The notes below the pieces were generated by a model that saw only the letters and a program-made list of their open reading frames with translations, was not told where the DNA came from and did not search any database. A DNA stretch of 32,435 nucleotides, taken from the IMG/VR virus record IMGVR_UViG_3300044678_003869, positions 1 to 32,435 of that record; one strand, written 5' to 3'. The position numbers and the translations under genes were made by a program. The stretch comes from a virus. Shown in pieces: positions 24,700 through 31,706 of the stretch. How positions within the stretch are numbered: the stretch's first letter is position 1; each line of letters starts with the position of its first letter.

Positions 24700-25571
24700 G
24701 ATTCAAGACCCTTGAGAAGACTTTCAATTGAATCATCAACAAGTTCAGTGACTGGCTTTTCTTTAGGTAATGATTTTTCTTGAGTTACGGTCTCAAGCTT
24801 GTCAATAGCAGGTTTGCTATTAGCAATAACAGGTGTATCGTTTTCTGGCTCATCAGCTTTGCAGTGATAATGTACATCCATTATTTCCTTAATTTCCTCT
24901 AAACTACGCGATGTAACATATGTTTCAAGATCGTGAATACTTTCGTAAATTTTCTTATATTCGTCGGGCTCTAGGCCTTCAATCTCGCGAGGCGAAACAA
25001 ATTTCGAAGAAACATACGTCGGGTATTCTCCCTGGCGTTCTACTTTAATGCGAAAGCTGCAACCCTTGGGAGACAAATCAAAAATACGCGGTCCAAACTC
25101 TTCTGAATCCTCGCCATTAATAGCATCCATAATAATTTTATGTAATTGTCTACCAAAACGTAAGACCTTAATCTGTCCATTGTTATCAGGGTTAACGGGG
25201 TCACTGACAACATATATGTTCACCATCCAATTTTCTCTGCGGGTTAAAGCAACAGCTTTTTTCTTCTCTTCTTCGGTCCCAGTACGAAGAATGCGATACC
25301 GCTCTTCCGCAATAGGATCACGTTGATCCCATGTAGCAGGGCTAACAACAGAAATAAACTGTCCATTTGAAAAGCTGTTCCAGCCATAGCTGTATGAGTG
25401 GAAAAAGGTTTTAGCCGGGTCTTTAATATTAGGCAACAGGCGGACGGTATAGGTGTTGCCTGGTTCAGTTTTTAGAAAATCCTTATACTTAGGAGGAGTA
25501 TTTTCGTTTTGCTTTGTTAGTGCTGATTTAATGCTTTCAAACATATTAGAGTTAAACGCGGTTGTATTCAT
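24696..25571 (-). CDS. 32: Single-stranded DNA-binding protein gp32
   Basis: A 291-aa protein (T4 gp32: 301 aa) with the family order. A basic N-terminus for cooperativity is followed by the core YTVRLLPNIKDPAKTFFHSY, RRENWMVNIYVVSDPVNPDNNGQIKVLRFGRQLHKII, and SFRIKVERQGEYPTYVSSKF. An acidic C-terminal tail follows (near 250-291, DDSIESLLKGLES). Between FFHSYSYGW and the RRENW block, where T4 gp32 has Cys77, Cys87 and Cys90 for zinc, this protein has no cysteine. A GGAGA sequence 11 nt before the ATG is a proper ribosome binding site, unlike the late genes. Confidence 0.88.
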   Translation of the reverse strand: MNTTAFNSNMFESIKSALTKQNENTPPKYKDFLKTEPGNTYTVRLLPNIKDPAKTFFHSYSYGWNSFSNGQFISVVSPATWDQRDPIAEERYRILRTGTEEEKKKAVALTRRENWMVNIYVVSDPVNPDNNGQIKVLRFGRQLHKIIMDAINGEDSEEFGPRIFDLSPKGCSFRIKVERQGEYPTYVSSKFVSPREIEGLEPDEYKKIYESIHDLETYVTSRSLEEIKEIMDVHYHCKADEPENDTPVIANSKPAIDKLETVTQEKSLPKEKPVTELVDDSIESLLKGLES

Positions 25572-25582
25572 AGATTAATTAT

Positions 25583-25587
25583 TCTCC
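25583..25587 (-). promoter_or_regulatory. Shine-Dalgarno sequence of gp32
   Basis: GGAGA on the minus strand, 11 nt before the ATG. One of only three clear ribosome binding sites seen in the window. Confidence 0.6.
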
Positions 25588-25617
25588 ATAATATATAATG
25601 CCACTTCGGAAATCAAC

Positions 25618-26280
25618 TTACTTTTTAAGATTTTCATTAATTTTAAGTAATCCTTGGGTTATGAGTGAAAAAGCTTTTTTAGAAGAGAGTAATTTGTTTT
25701 TATTTGTCTGCACCCTATTATATGTCTCTTCACCAAGGATGAATTTTGTCAACTCCGCATCTATTTTACTAAATTCTTTAATAAAATTCTTTAAACCGAG
25801 CAGTGTGTATAAATTAACTTTATGTTCCTTTAAGTGCACGAGAAAACAGGGTAGTTTGTCTTCCTGGTAAGTAAGATATTGATCTAAAGTTATATGTTTA
25901 TTTTGACAAAAGCTTTGCAAATATTTTAACGATTCAACAATATTGTTAATTTGCTGTAAGCTATCGGGGTCTTCGTATAACAGGCTATTTTGATAGAGGG
26001 AATAAGCTTTTGTAGCCTTAAGCGTTGTATAATAAGTAATATCAAAAAAATCTTCGTCCTTATATATTTTGTAAGGAGCTAAAATAAAATCCTCTAGTTT
26101 AATATGTTCAAATTTTTGGAGAAACAAAGAAATCTTTTTAAGAGCAGCTTTTGTTTTATCACTAACATTGCCAAAGTCTTTCCTATACTTGAACGGTAAA
26201 TTTTTGTGTTGTCTAGAAATTTTTAAGTGTGTATTGTAAATATGTTCTTCAAATTTTGACAACTGTAAGATATCAGGCAT
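25618..26280 (-). CDS. 59: Helicase loader, gp59-like
   Basis: A 220-aa all-helical protein; T4 gp59 has 217 aa. The arrangement follows gp59: an N-terminal DNA-binding helical domain, KFEHIKLEDFILAPYKIYKDEDFFDI in the middle, SLKYLQSFCQNKHITLDQYL, LPCFLVHLKEHKVNLYTLLGLKNFIKEFSKID. The last two blocks match T4 gp59 segments around 'KVQSSYIFKLLQSN' and 'FILLDSFLNIIDKHD'. gp59 loads the gp41 helicase on gp32-covered DNA. It stands immediately upstream of gp32, as in T4, which supports the call. Confidence 0.65.
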   Translation of the reverse strand: MPDILQLSKFEEHIYNTHLKISRQHKNLPFKYRKDFGNVSDKTKAALKKISLFLQKFEHIKLEDFILAPYKIYKDEDFFDITYYTTLKATKAYSLYQNSLLYEDPDSLQQINNIVESLKYLQSFCQNKHITLDQYLTYQEDKLPCFLVHLKEHKVNLYTLLGLKNFIKEFSKIDAELTKFILGEETYNRVQTNKNKLLSSKKAFSLITQGLLKINENLKK

Positions 26281-26282
26281 TC

Positions 26283-26567
26283 CTATATTATAATTTTCTT
26301 TTTTGAATTATTCAAGAACTTCATTACATATTTACTTTTATGCAAACTTGGGTCAAATTGCAAAAATGCTTGTACAACAGCATAGTCACTAGAAATATCA
26401 CAGTACAATTTAAAAAAAGATCTTAGTTCTCTATCCTGTAGTAACAATAAAAATATGTTCGCCAAGTTTAACTTTTTAGTATGTGTTAATGTAGCAAAAG
26501 AACAAAAAGATAAAAATAAGTGCATTGATTCGTATTCTAGTAATGTATTGCTATGTTTTGGTATCAT
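26283..26567 (-). CDS. Small protein in the gp33 position
   Basis: A 94-aa helical protein (LANIFLLLLQDRELRSFFKLYCD, YAVVQAFLQFDPSLHKSKYVMKFL) ending in a basic/hydrophobic tail. It starts just upstream of the gp59-like gene with a 2-base gap. In T4 the order 33-59-32 is fixed, and gp33 (112 aa) is the small helical coactivator of late transcription that binds RNA polymerase and the clamp. By position and size this could be gp33. The sequence itself does not let me confirm it, and the acidic/hydrophobic C-terminus of T4 gp33 is not evident. Confidence 0.45.
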   Translation of the reverse strand: MIPKHSNTLLEYESMHLFLSFCSFATLTHTKKLNLANIFLLLLQDRELRSFFKLYCDISSDYAVVQAFLQFDPSLHKSKYVMKFLNNSKKKIII

Positions 26568-26610
26568 CGGATCACTAATATATAGTTAACCCGCTTTTTT
26601 AATCCATCTT

Positions 26611-27933
26611 TTACTGTGATAATGAAGCTAATAGCCCGGCAGAGGATGAGCTGGCCTCGGTGTCATTAGTGTGTTCATCTTCGGTGATTGTCAGTGTACT
26701 GTAATCAATTCTCATAACACAGTTACCGAAATTTGGTCCGAATCGGTTTTTCATCGTACCCATTCTTATTACTCCTAACTCTCTATCTTGGTCTTCTTGC
26801 CATATACTAAAAATTGCATCAGCTGTCATACCCAAACCCATACTTTCAGATAGAGTATTTAGACCTGGGTCCGATATTGCATATCCTGAACGATTTAATT
26901 GAGTTGCAGAAATAATAGGACAATTAAATGCATAGCTTAGTGCTCTCAACTGCTCCGTTACATCTTTAACTCTTTCATAGCTATTAGTACCTTGCTTAGA
27001 ATTTAGCAGATTGACATAGTCAACTACAATTGCATCAAACTTAAATCCTTGATGCACGAGCTTTTGGATAAAAGATTTTAAAAATAGAGGTGTAATAGTT
27101 GACGGTGGAAACTCTTTAATAAGAATACATGCCTCAGGTATTGAGCTAGCATGTTCTTTTAGCTGTTGCTGTAGAGTATTGCTTTCTGAACGTAATCTAC
27201 TGAGAGGTATTTTTGTAATGCTTGAACTAAGTCGCTGTGCATAGATCAACTCGGGCATCTCTAACGTTACTAGTAAGACACTTTTTCCTTGATTAGCGAT
27301 ATTTACCGCAATATTTCCAAGAAAAATACTCTTACCGATATTTGTCTCACCAGTAAAAATATAAAGAGAGCGACCTGATTCTAAAAACCCACCTCCAAGT
27401 TTTTCATCTAACCATGCCCAATTTGATGGGATATGTTTTACCTCAGAATTAATACTGTCTATAACTTTATCAACATCTTCAAGTAAATTTAAACCACTTT
27501 CTGTGACAAGAGATATATTACATGCTTGATCAAATTTACTCAATATTTCAGAGGTGTTAACACCGCTTTTGGCAATGTTATCTACTACATCCTCCATTGT
27601 ATGGAAGACGGCTTTTTCTTTCAAAAACCTCTCTGTATTCGAATAAAGCTCATCTTTATTGAAGTTTTTATCAATTTCAGAAAAATCGTTTACTACACGT
27701 TTGAGTGAGTCTTTTAATTCATCAGTAGTGAGGCGTGCAGCTATTTCTGTTTTTGTAGGTACTGTTCCACGCTCCTCAAAAAACTGCTTTATAATTCCAA
27801 AAATAGCTTTAATGTCCTTATTTTTAAAAAATCTCGGATTTAAAAAAGGTGTTACAGATGCTAGATATGTTTCGTCAGTTAACGACTTATATACAATAAT
27901 TTTTTCAAAAAAATCTAAATTAAGATCAGACAT
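26611..27933 (-). CDS. 41: Replicative DNA helicase gp41 (DnaB family)
   Basis: A 440-aa protein (T4 gp41: 475 aa). The N-terminal helical domain (residues 1-150) precedes the RecA-like ATPase with Walker A GETNIGKS (195-202), LLVTLEMPELIYAQR (a DnaB H1a/2 type segment), Walker B-type IVVDYVNLLN (Asp305) and the ISATQLNRSG motif near 340. It unwinds the replication fork ahead of the polymerase and works with the primase at 21204 and the gp59-like loader. It precedes the gp33/gp59-like pair, so loader, SSB and helicase are adjacent. No clear Shine-Dalgarno sequence. Confidence 0.9.
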   Translation of the reverse strand: MSDLNLDFFEKIIVYKSLTDETYLASVTPFLNPRFFKNKDIKAIFGIIKQFFEERGTVPTKTEIAARLTTDELKDSLKRVVNDFSEIDKNFNKDELYSNTERFLKEKAVFHTMEDVVDNIAKSGVNTSEILSKFDQACNISLVTESGLNLLEDVDKVIDSINSEVKHIPSNWAWLDEKLGGGFLESGRSLYIFTGETNIGKSIFLGNIAVNIANQGKSVLLVTLEMPELIYAQRLSSSITKIPLSRLRSESNTLQQQLKEHASSIPEACILIKEFPPSTITPLFLKSFIQKLVHQGFKFDAIVVDYVNLLNSKQGTNSYERVKDVTEQLRALSYAFNCPIISATQLNRSGYAISDPGLNTLSESMGLGMTADAIFSIWQEDQDRELGVIRMGTMKNRFGPNFGNCVMRIDYSTLTITEDEHTNDTEASSSSAGLLASLSQ

Positions 27934-27965
27934 GTACTACAATTTTATATTGTTCAGCTTTTAAT

Positions 27966-28658
27966 TCAATATGAATTATACTCTTTCATGAAAATAGATT
28001 GGCTTTCTACAAAAACTGGGTCATTTATTGATCTAAGTCCAGGAGATTTATGATAAAGTAAAATTGGCCAAACTCCTACTTTCATCTTAAGTTTATTAGC
28101 ATCCAGACAGCTAGCAATATCATAGTGATGGAAGGTAAATTTCTCGTTAAATCTCCAACCTGTTTGTTTTATTTTTTTTGTACTGACAGACAAAAATACG
28201 CCATCTGCAATAGCGACCCTTGATGGTGATACACCAAAATTAGTTATTGATATAGTTTGATCATTGACATAGTGACCTGCAAAACCGCGTAGGTTTGGTC
28301 CAAATCCTCCACACATTATATGCCATAAGGCGGGCTCTTTTATAGAGGGGTTTATACCGCCCGCTACACCGACTATATCAAAATGTTTATGTGCTGTAAT
28401 AATCTTCTGTCTTATTTTACCGTCATCAAGAAAAACATCATCATGTATAAAAACTATAAATTCATAATCATCAATATATTGATCAATAAATTCATTGTAT
28501 CTCTTACTTAAACCTTCCGTATTGTTACAGAAGAAATGAACATAATCAAAAACTGAATACATATCATCACTTTCGGTAAGCTGTGAAATACTTTTATGCA
28601 AAAGTGTTTCAGCGTCATTACTTGCTTTAGTACAGGAAACAAGAGCTATTGTATTCAT
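27966..28658 (-). CDS. Glycosyltransferase-like protein (GT-A fold)
   Basis: A 230-aa protein. The N-terminal MNTIALVSCTKA strand, EFIVFIHDDVFLDDG (residues 67-80, with a DD pair that would bind the metal-nucleotide sugar), FDIVGVAGG and VADGVFLSV-like segments follow the GT-A layout of the StrF-like family 2 relatives. The C-terminal FHHYDIASCLDANKLKMKVGVWPILLYHKS contains the usual His/Asp end of such enzymes. Substrate unknown. Its ATG overlaps the stop of the upstream amidotransferase by 4 bases, so the two are translationally coupled. Possible targets are phage DNA bases or host/phage surface sugars. Confidence 0.65.
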   Translation of the reverse strand: MNTIALVSCTKASNDAETLLHKSISQLTESDDMYSVFDYVHFFCNNTEGLSKRYNEFIDQYIDDYEFIVFIHDDVFLDDGKIRQKIITAHKHFDIVGVAGGINPSIKEPALWHIMCGGFGPNLRGFAGHYVNDQTISITNFGVSPSRVAIADGVFLSVSTKKIKQTGWRFNEKFTFHHYDIASCLDANKLKMKVGVWPILLYHKSPGLRSINDPVFVESQSIFMKEYNSY

Positions 28659-29350
28659 AATACGAAAAATGGTGAATTAGGCTCAAATCCACCCACAGTA
28701 GTAAGCCCCTCATTTGTCATTTGATATATAATACCTTCTTTTAGAGGAATATACTTTTTGTATGGTAGTGATGAAAAATCGTTTGTTAGAATATCGGCAT
28801 AAAGAGTACTGCCCGATCTCGCTAGATAGGTAGTGTTACTCAGAGCATGGTGTATCCATAAACCAAAGGTACCTTCAAGCTGACTTAACACATCTCCTAT
28901 TACTTTCACTTCTTTCTTATTTTTTTTGGAATGCTCATGAAGTAGTGCAGGAATTACAGAACTATCTACCTTATTAAAATCTTTAGGGTTTTTAATTTTT
29001 TTCTTTAAGATTTCGTGATTAGATATAACACCATTATGTGCAACAAACCAGTTTCCACATCTAAAAGGATGTGATGTGTCAATATCAAATTTGCGTTGTG
29101 AGCTTGTAGGCGCTTGAGTATGGCCAAGAAATAGATCCATATCTTTTAACAAAAAAGACATATCATCGTATAATAAAGCGTCATTATTTTTTAATTTTAC
29201 TGTTCCCTCGGCTTTTGCAGTAACAAGAAACTGGCCCTCTGTACTGTGAAAGAGATAAAGACCACCGTAAGCAAAATTACCACGCACTTTACCTAAATCA
29301 TATAATTTCTTATATGTCTGAAGTTTTTTTGATCCAAAAATAGCACAAAT
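28655..29350 (-). CDS. Class II glutamine amidotransferase starting at ATT
   Basis: A 231-aa N-terminal-nucleophile amidotransferase. The motifs follow GlmS-type order: GHTQAPTS (residues 76-83), HPFRCGNWFVAHNGVISNHEIL with the oxyanion HNG (105-107), VDSSVIPALLHEH near 128-140, and LEGTFGLWIHH. An ATG or GTG start is only found at residue 22 (GTG, 29287), which would remove the N-terminus. Reading upstream in the same frame gives (M)CAIFGSKK, the expected start with catalytic Cys2, if translation begins at ATT (29348-29350). A strong GGGAGG lies 9 nt before that ATT, and the frame is closed by TAA further up. It hydrolyses glutamine and passes ammonia to a partner. The gene for the coupled glycosyltransferase follows, and QueC is 1.7 kb away. 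Confidence 0.75.
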   Translation of the reverse strand: MCAIFGSKKLQTYKKLYDLGKVRGNFAYGGLYLFHSTEGQFLVTAKAEGTVKLKNNDALLYDDMSFLLKDMDLFLGHTQAPTSSQRKFDIDTSHPFRCGNWFVAHNGVISNHEILKKKIKNPKDFNKVDSSVIPALLHEHSKKNKKEVKVIGDVLSQLEGTFGLWIHHALSNTTYLARSGSTLYADILTNDFSSLPYKKYIPLKEGIIYQMTNEGLTTVGGFEPNSPFFVL

Positions 29351-29359
29351 ACTCGTTAA

Positions 29360-29365
29360 CCTCCC
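29360..29365 (-). promoter_or_regulatory. Shine-Dalgarno sequence deciding the ATT start
   Basis: GGGAGG on the minus strand, 9 nt before the ATT-TGT-GCT start of the amidotransferase. The GTG at 29287 has no such site in front. Confidence 0.7.
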
Positions 29366-29385
29366 AGGAATATATTAATATATAT

Positions 29386-29393
29386 AATAAATA
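29386..29393 (+). promoter_or_regulatory. Late promoter AATAAATA
   Basis: One base from TATAAATA, 7 nt before the ATG at 29401, in the divergent gap to the amidotransferase gene. Confidence 0.5.
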
Positions 29394-29400
29394 ATTCAAG

Positions 29401-30372
29401 ATGAACAGAGATAATAAATTACTATTCGAAGCATACCAAAACAAAGTTTTATTAAATGAGCTTGATTTAGGTGCTGATTATGCAGCAGCGGGCCCCGAAA
29501 TTAAAAAGCGCCTACGAGAAAGAGAAGCAGGAGGTAAAGATACCTACCTATTTAAAATTCTTAAAGATGCCCTTGGTAAAAGTTCAGATGAAGTAGCTGA
29601 AATTTTATCAAAGCCGCTTTATGATATCTTGTTCCCAGGTGGCAAATTTGCCGCGGGTGGTGATCAAAAAACCCAATTGAACAAATTACAAAATTCTATT
29701 GCTGCTAATTTACCTAAAGTTGTAGAGCAGTTGCAACAAAGCGAGGAATATGGTGAAAAGCTGCAAAACGTTAAAGGGTTGATGTCAACAGCAAAACACG
29801 GATACACTGCAAGAATTTTGAGAGACTTTTTAACAAATACCTTAAACTTTATTGAAGGAGAAACTGATGGTAATGAAGTACCGACAGAACAAGAAGTACA
29901 AACAGCGGTAGCAAAAGCAGCTAAAAAGACAGCTGTAGAAGCGATGCCTGAAGGTGAGGCTCCGGCTGCTACTACAGCAGCGCCAGATGCATCGCAGGAT
30001 CCAGCAACGACAAGAATTACTAATTGGGCTTTTGATGAAATAGATCCGATTGCCGGTGCACCCGAACAGGACGTTATAAGCTCAATTCAAAGAAAAATTA
30101 TGTCAAGTGGTGGTCTTGGTATGGAGGAAAAAAGTATTGTTAGCAAAATTAAAGCGGTTATTAATATTTTAGTAAGCTCCAAAGTTTTAGACAGAAAAGC
30201 TGGTAAGCTTGTTTTTGGAAGCAATTTTGAAAAATTTGAGGATGCTTCTGATGATACAAGTAATATCGGTAAAGATCCTTTAACTATAGCTCAAGAATTA
30301 GGTTTTATGGGATCTTCGGAACAACAAAGATATCAAAGAGGCTCTGATTATTGGTCTGTACAGCCCGATTAA
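29401..30372 (+). CDS. Candidate internal head protein
   Basis: A 323-aa protein starting MNRDNKLLFEAYQNKVL, with the LFE-A site at residues 8-11 that fits the (L/I)-x-E rule of the T4 prohead protease. The body is helical and charged, with an Ala/Pro/Thr-rich linker near 175-205 (AVEAMPEGEAPAATTAAP) and a second helical domain after it (DVISSIQRKIMSSGG, KAVINILVSSKVL). It ends with an aromatic tail. No known domain. Together with the next gene it forms a plus-strand late unit. A head-packaged protein is inferred from the N-terminus and composition; an alternative is a scaffold or tail-associated protein. Confidence 0.6.
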   Translation: MNRDNKLLFEAYQNKVLLNELDLGADYAAAGPEIKKRLREREAGGKDTYLFKILKDALGKSSDEVAEILSKPLYDILFPGGKFAAGGDQKTQLNKLQNSIAANLPKVVEQLQQSEEYGEKLQNVKGLMSTAKHGYTARILRDFLTNTLNFIEGETDGNEVPTEQEVQTAVAKAAKKTAVEAMPEGEAPAATTAAPDASQDPATTRITNWAFDEIDPIAGAPEQDVISSIQRKIMSSGGLGMEEKSIVSKIKAVINILVSSKVLDRKAGKLVFGSNFEKFEDASDDTSNIGKDPLTIAQELGFMGSSEQQRYQRGSDYWSVQPD

Positions 30373-30375
30373 TTA

Positions 30376-31011
30376 ATGAAAAATCAACAAGAGTACAAAG
30401 ACTTATCTCTTCTTTATGAGTCAATTTATGAAGAAGGTATTCTTTCACGTGCTGGCGCAAGAGTGGCAGGCGCAAAGGCAGCAACCGGTCAATATTTTAA
30501 AAATATCGGTAGCACTGTAATGGGCAAAGCAGCTCCTACTGGGGCAGGTCAAGCTGCAGCAGCCGCAAAAACACAATACGCTTTTCAAGCAGCTGCTAAA
30601 AATTTATTAAATGATTTACAAAAACTCGGTCTTCTTCCAAAAGGTCAGATACCTGCACAGGCACAAAATCAAATACAAAATGTACTAAATGATATGGTAC
30701 AAAACTTGCAGCAACAACAGCCAGCATCCCAGCAGCAAAAATCTCAACAACAAACAGCACAACCGGAGCCTATTGCTGCCCCAGAGCCTGCTACAGTTCC
30801 TCAGCAAGAGCCAACACCTAAACTGCCCCAGCAACAACCTGAACCTGCTGCAGCACCTAACCCAAAAAGAAAGAGAACAAAGAAGGCTAAACCTGTAACG
30901 GATGATAAAGGGTTTAAGCAAGTGAGTTCTTCAAAAATTCGAAAAACTTATAGTCAATCAGATGAAGAGCTAGCTCCTATGCCAAGTTCTTTTGAATATT
31001 TTGGTAGCTAA
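30376..31011 (+). CDS. Candidate internal head protein, Gln/Pro/Ala-rich
   Basis: A 211-aa protein starting MKNQQEYKDLSLLYESIYEEG, with the LYE-S site at residues 13-16. Then come an Ala/Gly-rich stretch (ARVAGAKAATGQ), a long Gln-rich and Pro-rich linker (about 105-160), and a basic patch (KRKRTKKAKP) that could contact DNA. It starts 3 bases after the preceding gene and has no late box or Shine-Dalgarno sequence. Its stop codon overlaps that of QueC on the other strand. No known domain. Confidence 0.6.
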   Translation: MKNQQEYKDLSLLYESIYEEGILSRAGARVAGAKAATGQYFKNIGSTVMGKAAPTGAGQAAAAAKTQYAFQAAAKNLLNDLQKLGLLPKGQIPAQAQNQIQNVLNDMVQNLQQQQPASQQQKSQQQTAQPEPIAAPEPATVPQQEPTPKLPQQQPEPAAAPNPKRKRTKKAKPVTDDKGFKQVSSSKIRKTYSQSDEELAPMPSSFEYFGS

Positions 31012-31706
31012 ATATACTTTTCCCAGGGTATATCTTTAGAATAACAAATTGGATCCTTTACTTTTGCGTCAATAAACCCTTTTATGCGCAAAGCACATGC
31101 TGTACACTCACCACAAGCCTTTTCACCGCCTTCATAACAAGTCCAAGTATCAGCATAATCAACACCCAAGCTTAAGCCAAATTTAATTATTTCACCTTTT
31201 GACATTGTTAATAGAGGTGCCTTAATAGCAACTCTATTTCTACGATTCAAAGCTGTTACTTTGTTAATTTCATCCAAGAATTCTGGACTACCATCCCAAT
31301 AACCTGCAACACTATCTGCCTGCGCGGCTCCATGGTAAACTGTGGATGCACCTACAGTTTCAGCATAGGCACATGCAATACTAAGAAGCATCATATTACG
31401 AAAGGGTACGTAGTTTACAGTTTGAGGATCGCCCATTACATCTTTTGCTTTAGCTACATCTATGTCGTTGTTTGTAAGAGAACTGGTTGAAGCGATGTCC
31501 TTAAAAAAGGATATATCAATTAACTTATGGTCATTAACTTTAGCTTTTTGTGCAGTTAATTGAGCAATAGTTAATTCTTTCTTATGCTTTTGTCCATAAA
31601 AAAATGAAAGGGTATATACTTCATCATACATTTGTTTTACATGATAGAGGATAGTGGTACTATCCATTCCACCGCTAAAAGGTACTACAGCCTTTGTTTT
31701 ATTCAT
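31008..31706 (-). CDS. queC: 7-cyano-7-deazaguanine synthase (QueC family)
   Basis: A 232-aa enzyme of the PP-loop ATPase family: SGGMDS at 11-16 binds ATP, FFYGQKHKKEL follows as in bacterial QueC, YVPFRNMMLLSIA near 99-112, and the zinc-binding Cys190, Cys198, Cys201 and Cys204 (TCYEGGEKACGECTAC). QueC makes preQ0 from 7-carboxy-7-deazaguanine. In phages the product feeds either queuosine-type tRNA or 7-deazaguanine modification of phage DNA. The stretch that in E. coli QueC reads YPDCRDEF is YWDGSPEF here, so the substrate pocket may differ. A strong GGAGG lies 6 nt before the ATG. The start overlaps the uvsX stop by 8 bases. Confidence 0.88.
   Translation of the reverse strand: MNKTKAVVPFSGGMDSTTILYHVKQMYDEVYTLSFFYGQKHKKELTIAQLTAQKAKVNDHKLIDISFFKDIASTSSLTNNDIDVAKAKDVMGDPQTVNYVPFRNMMLLSIACAYAETVGASTVYHGAAQADSVAGYWDGSPEFLDEINKVTALNRRNRVAIKAPLLTMSKGEIIKFGLSLGVDYADTWTCYEGGEKACGECTACALRIKGFIDAKVKDPICYSKDIPWEKYI

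Noticed and set aside
30685-30921. A 78-aa minus-strand frame rich in Leu, Cys and Arg
   Set aside because: Antisense shadow of the Gln/Pro-rich stretch of the 211-aa head-type protein.
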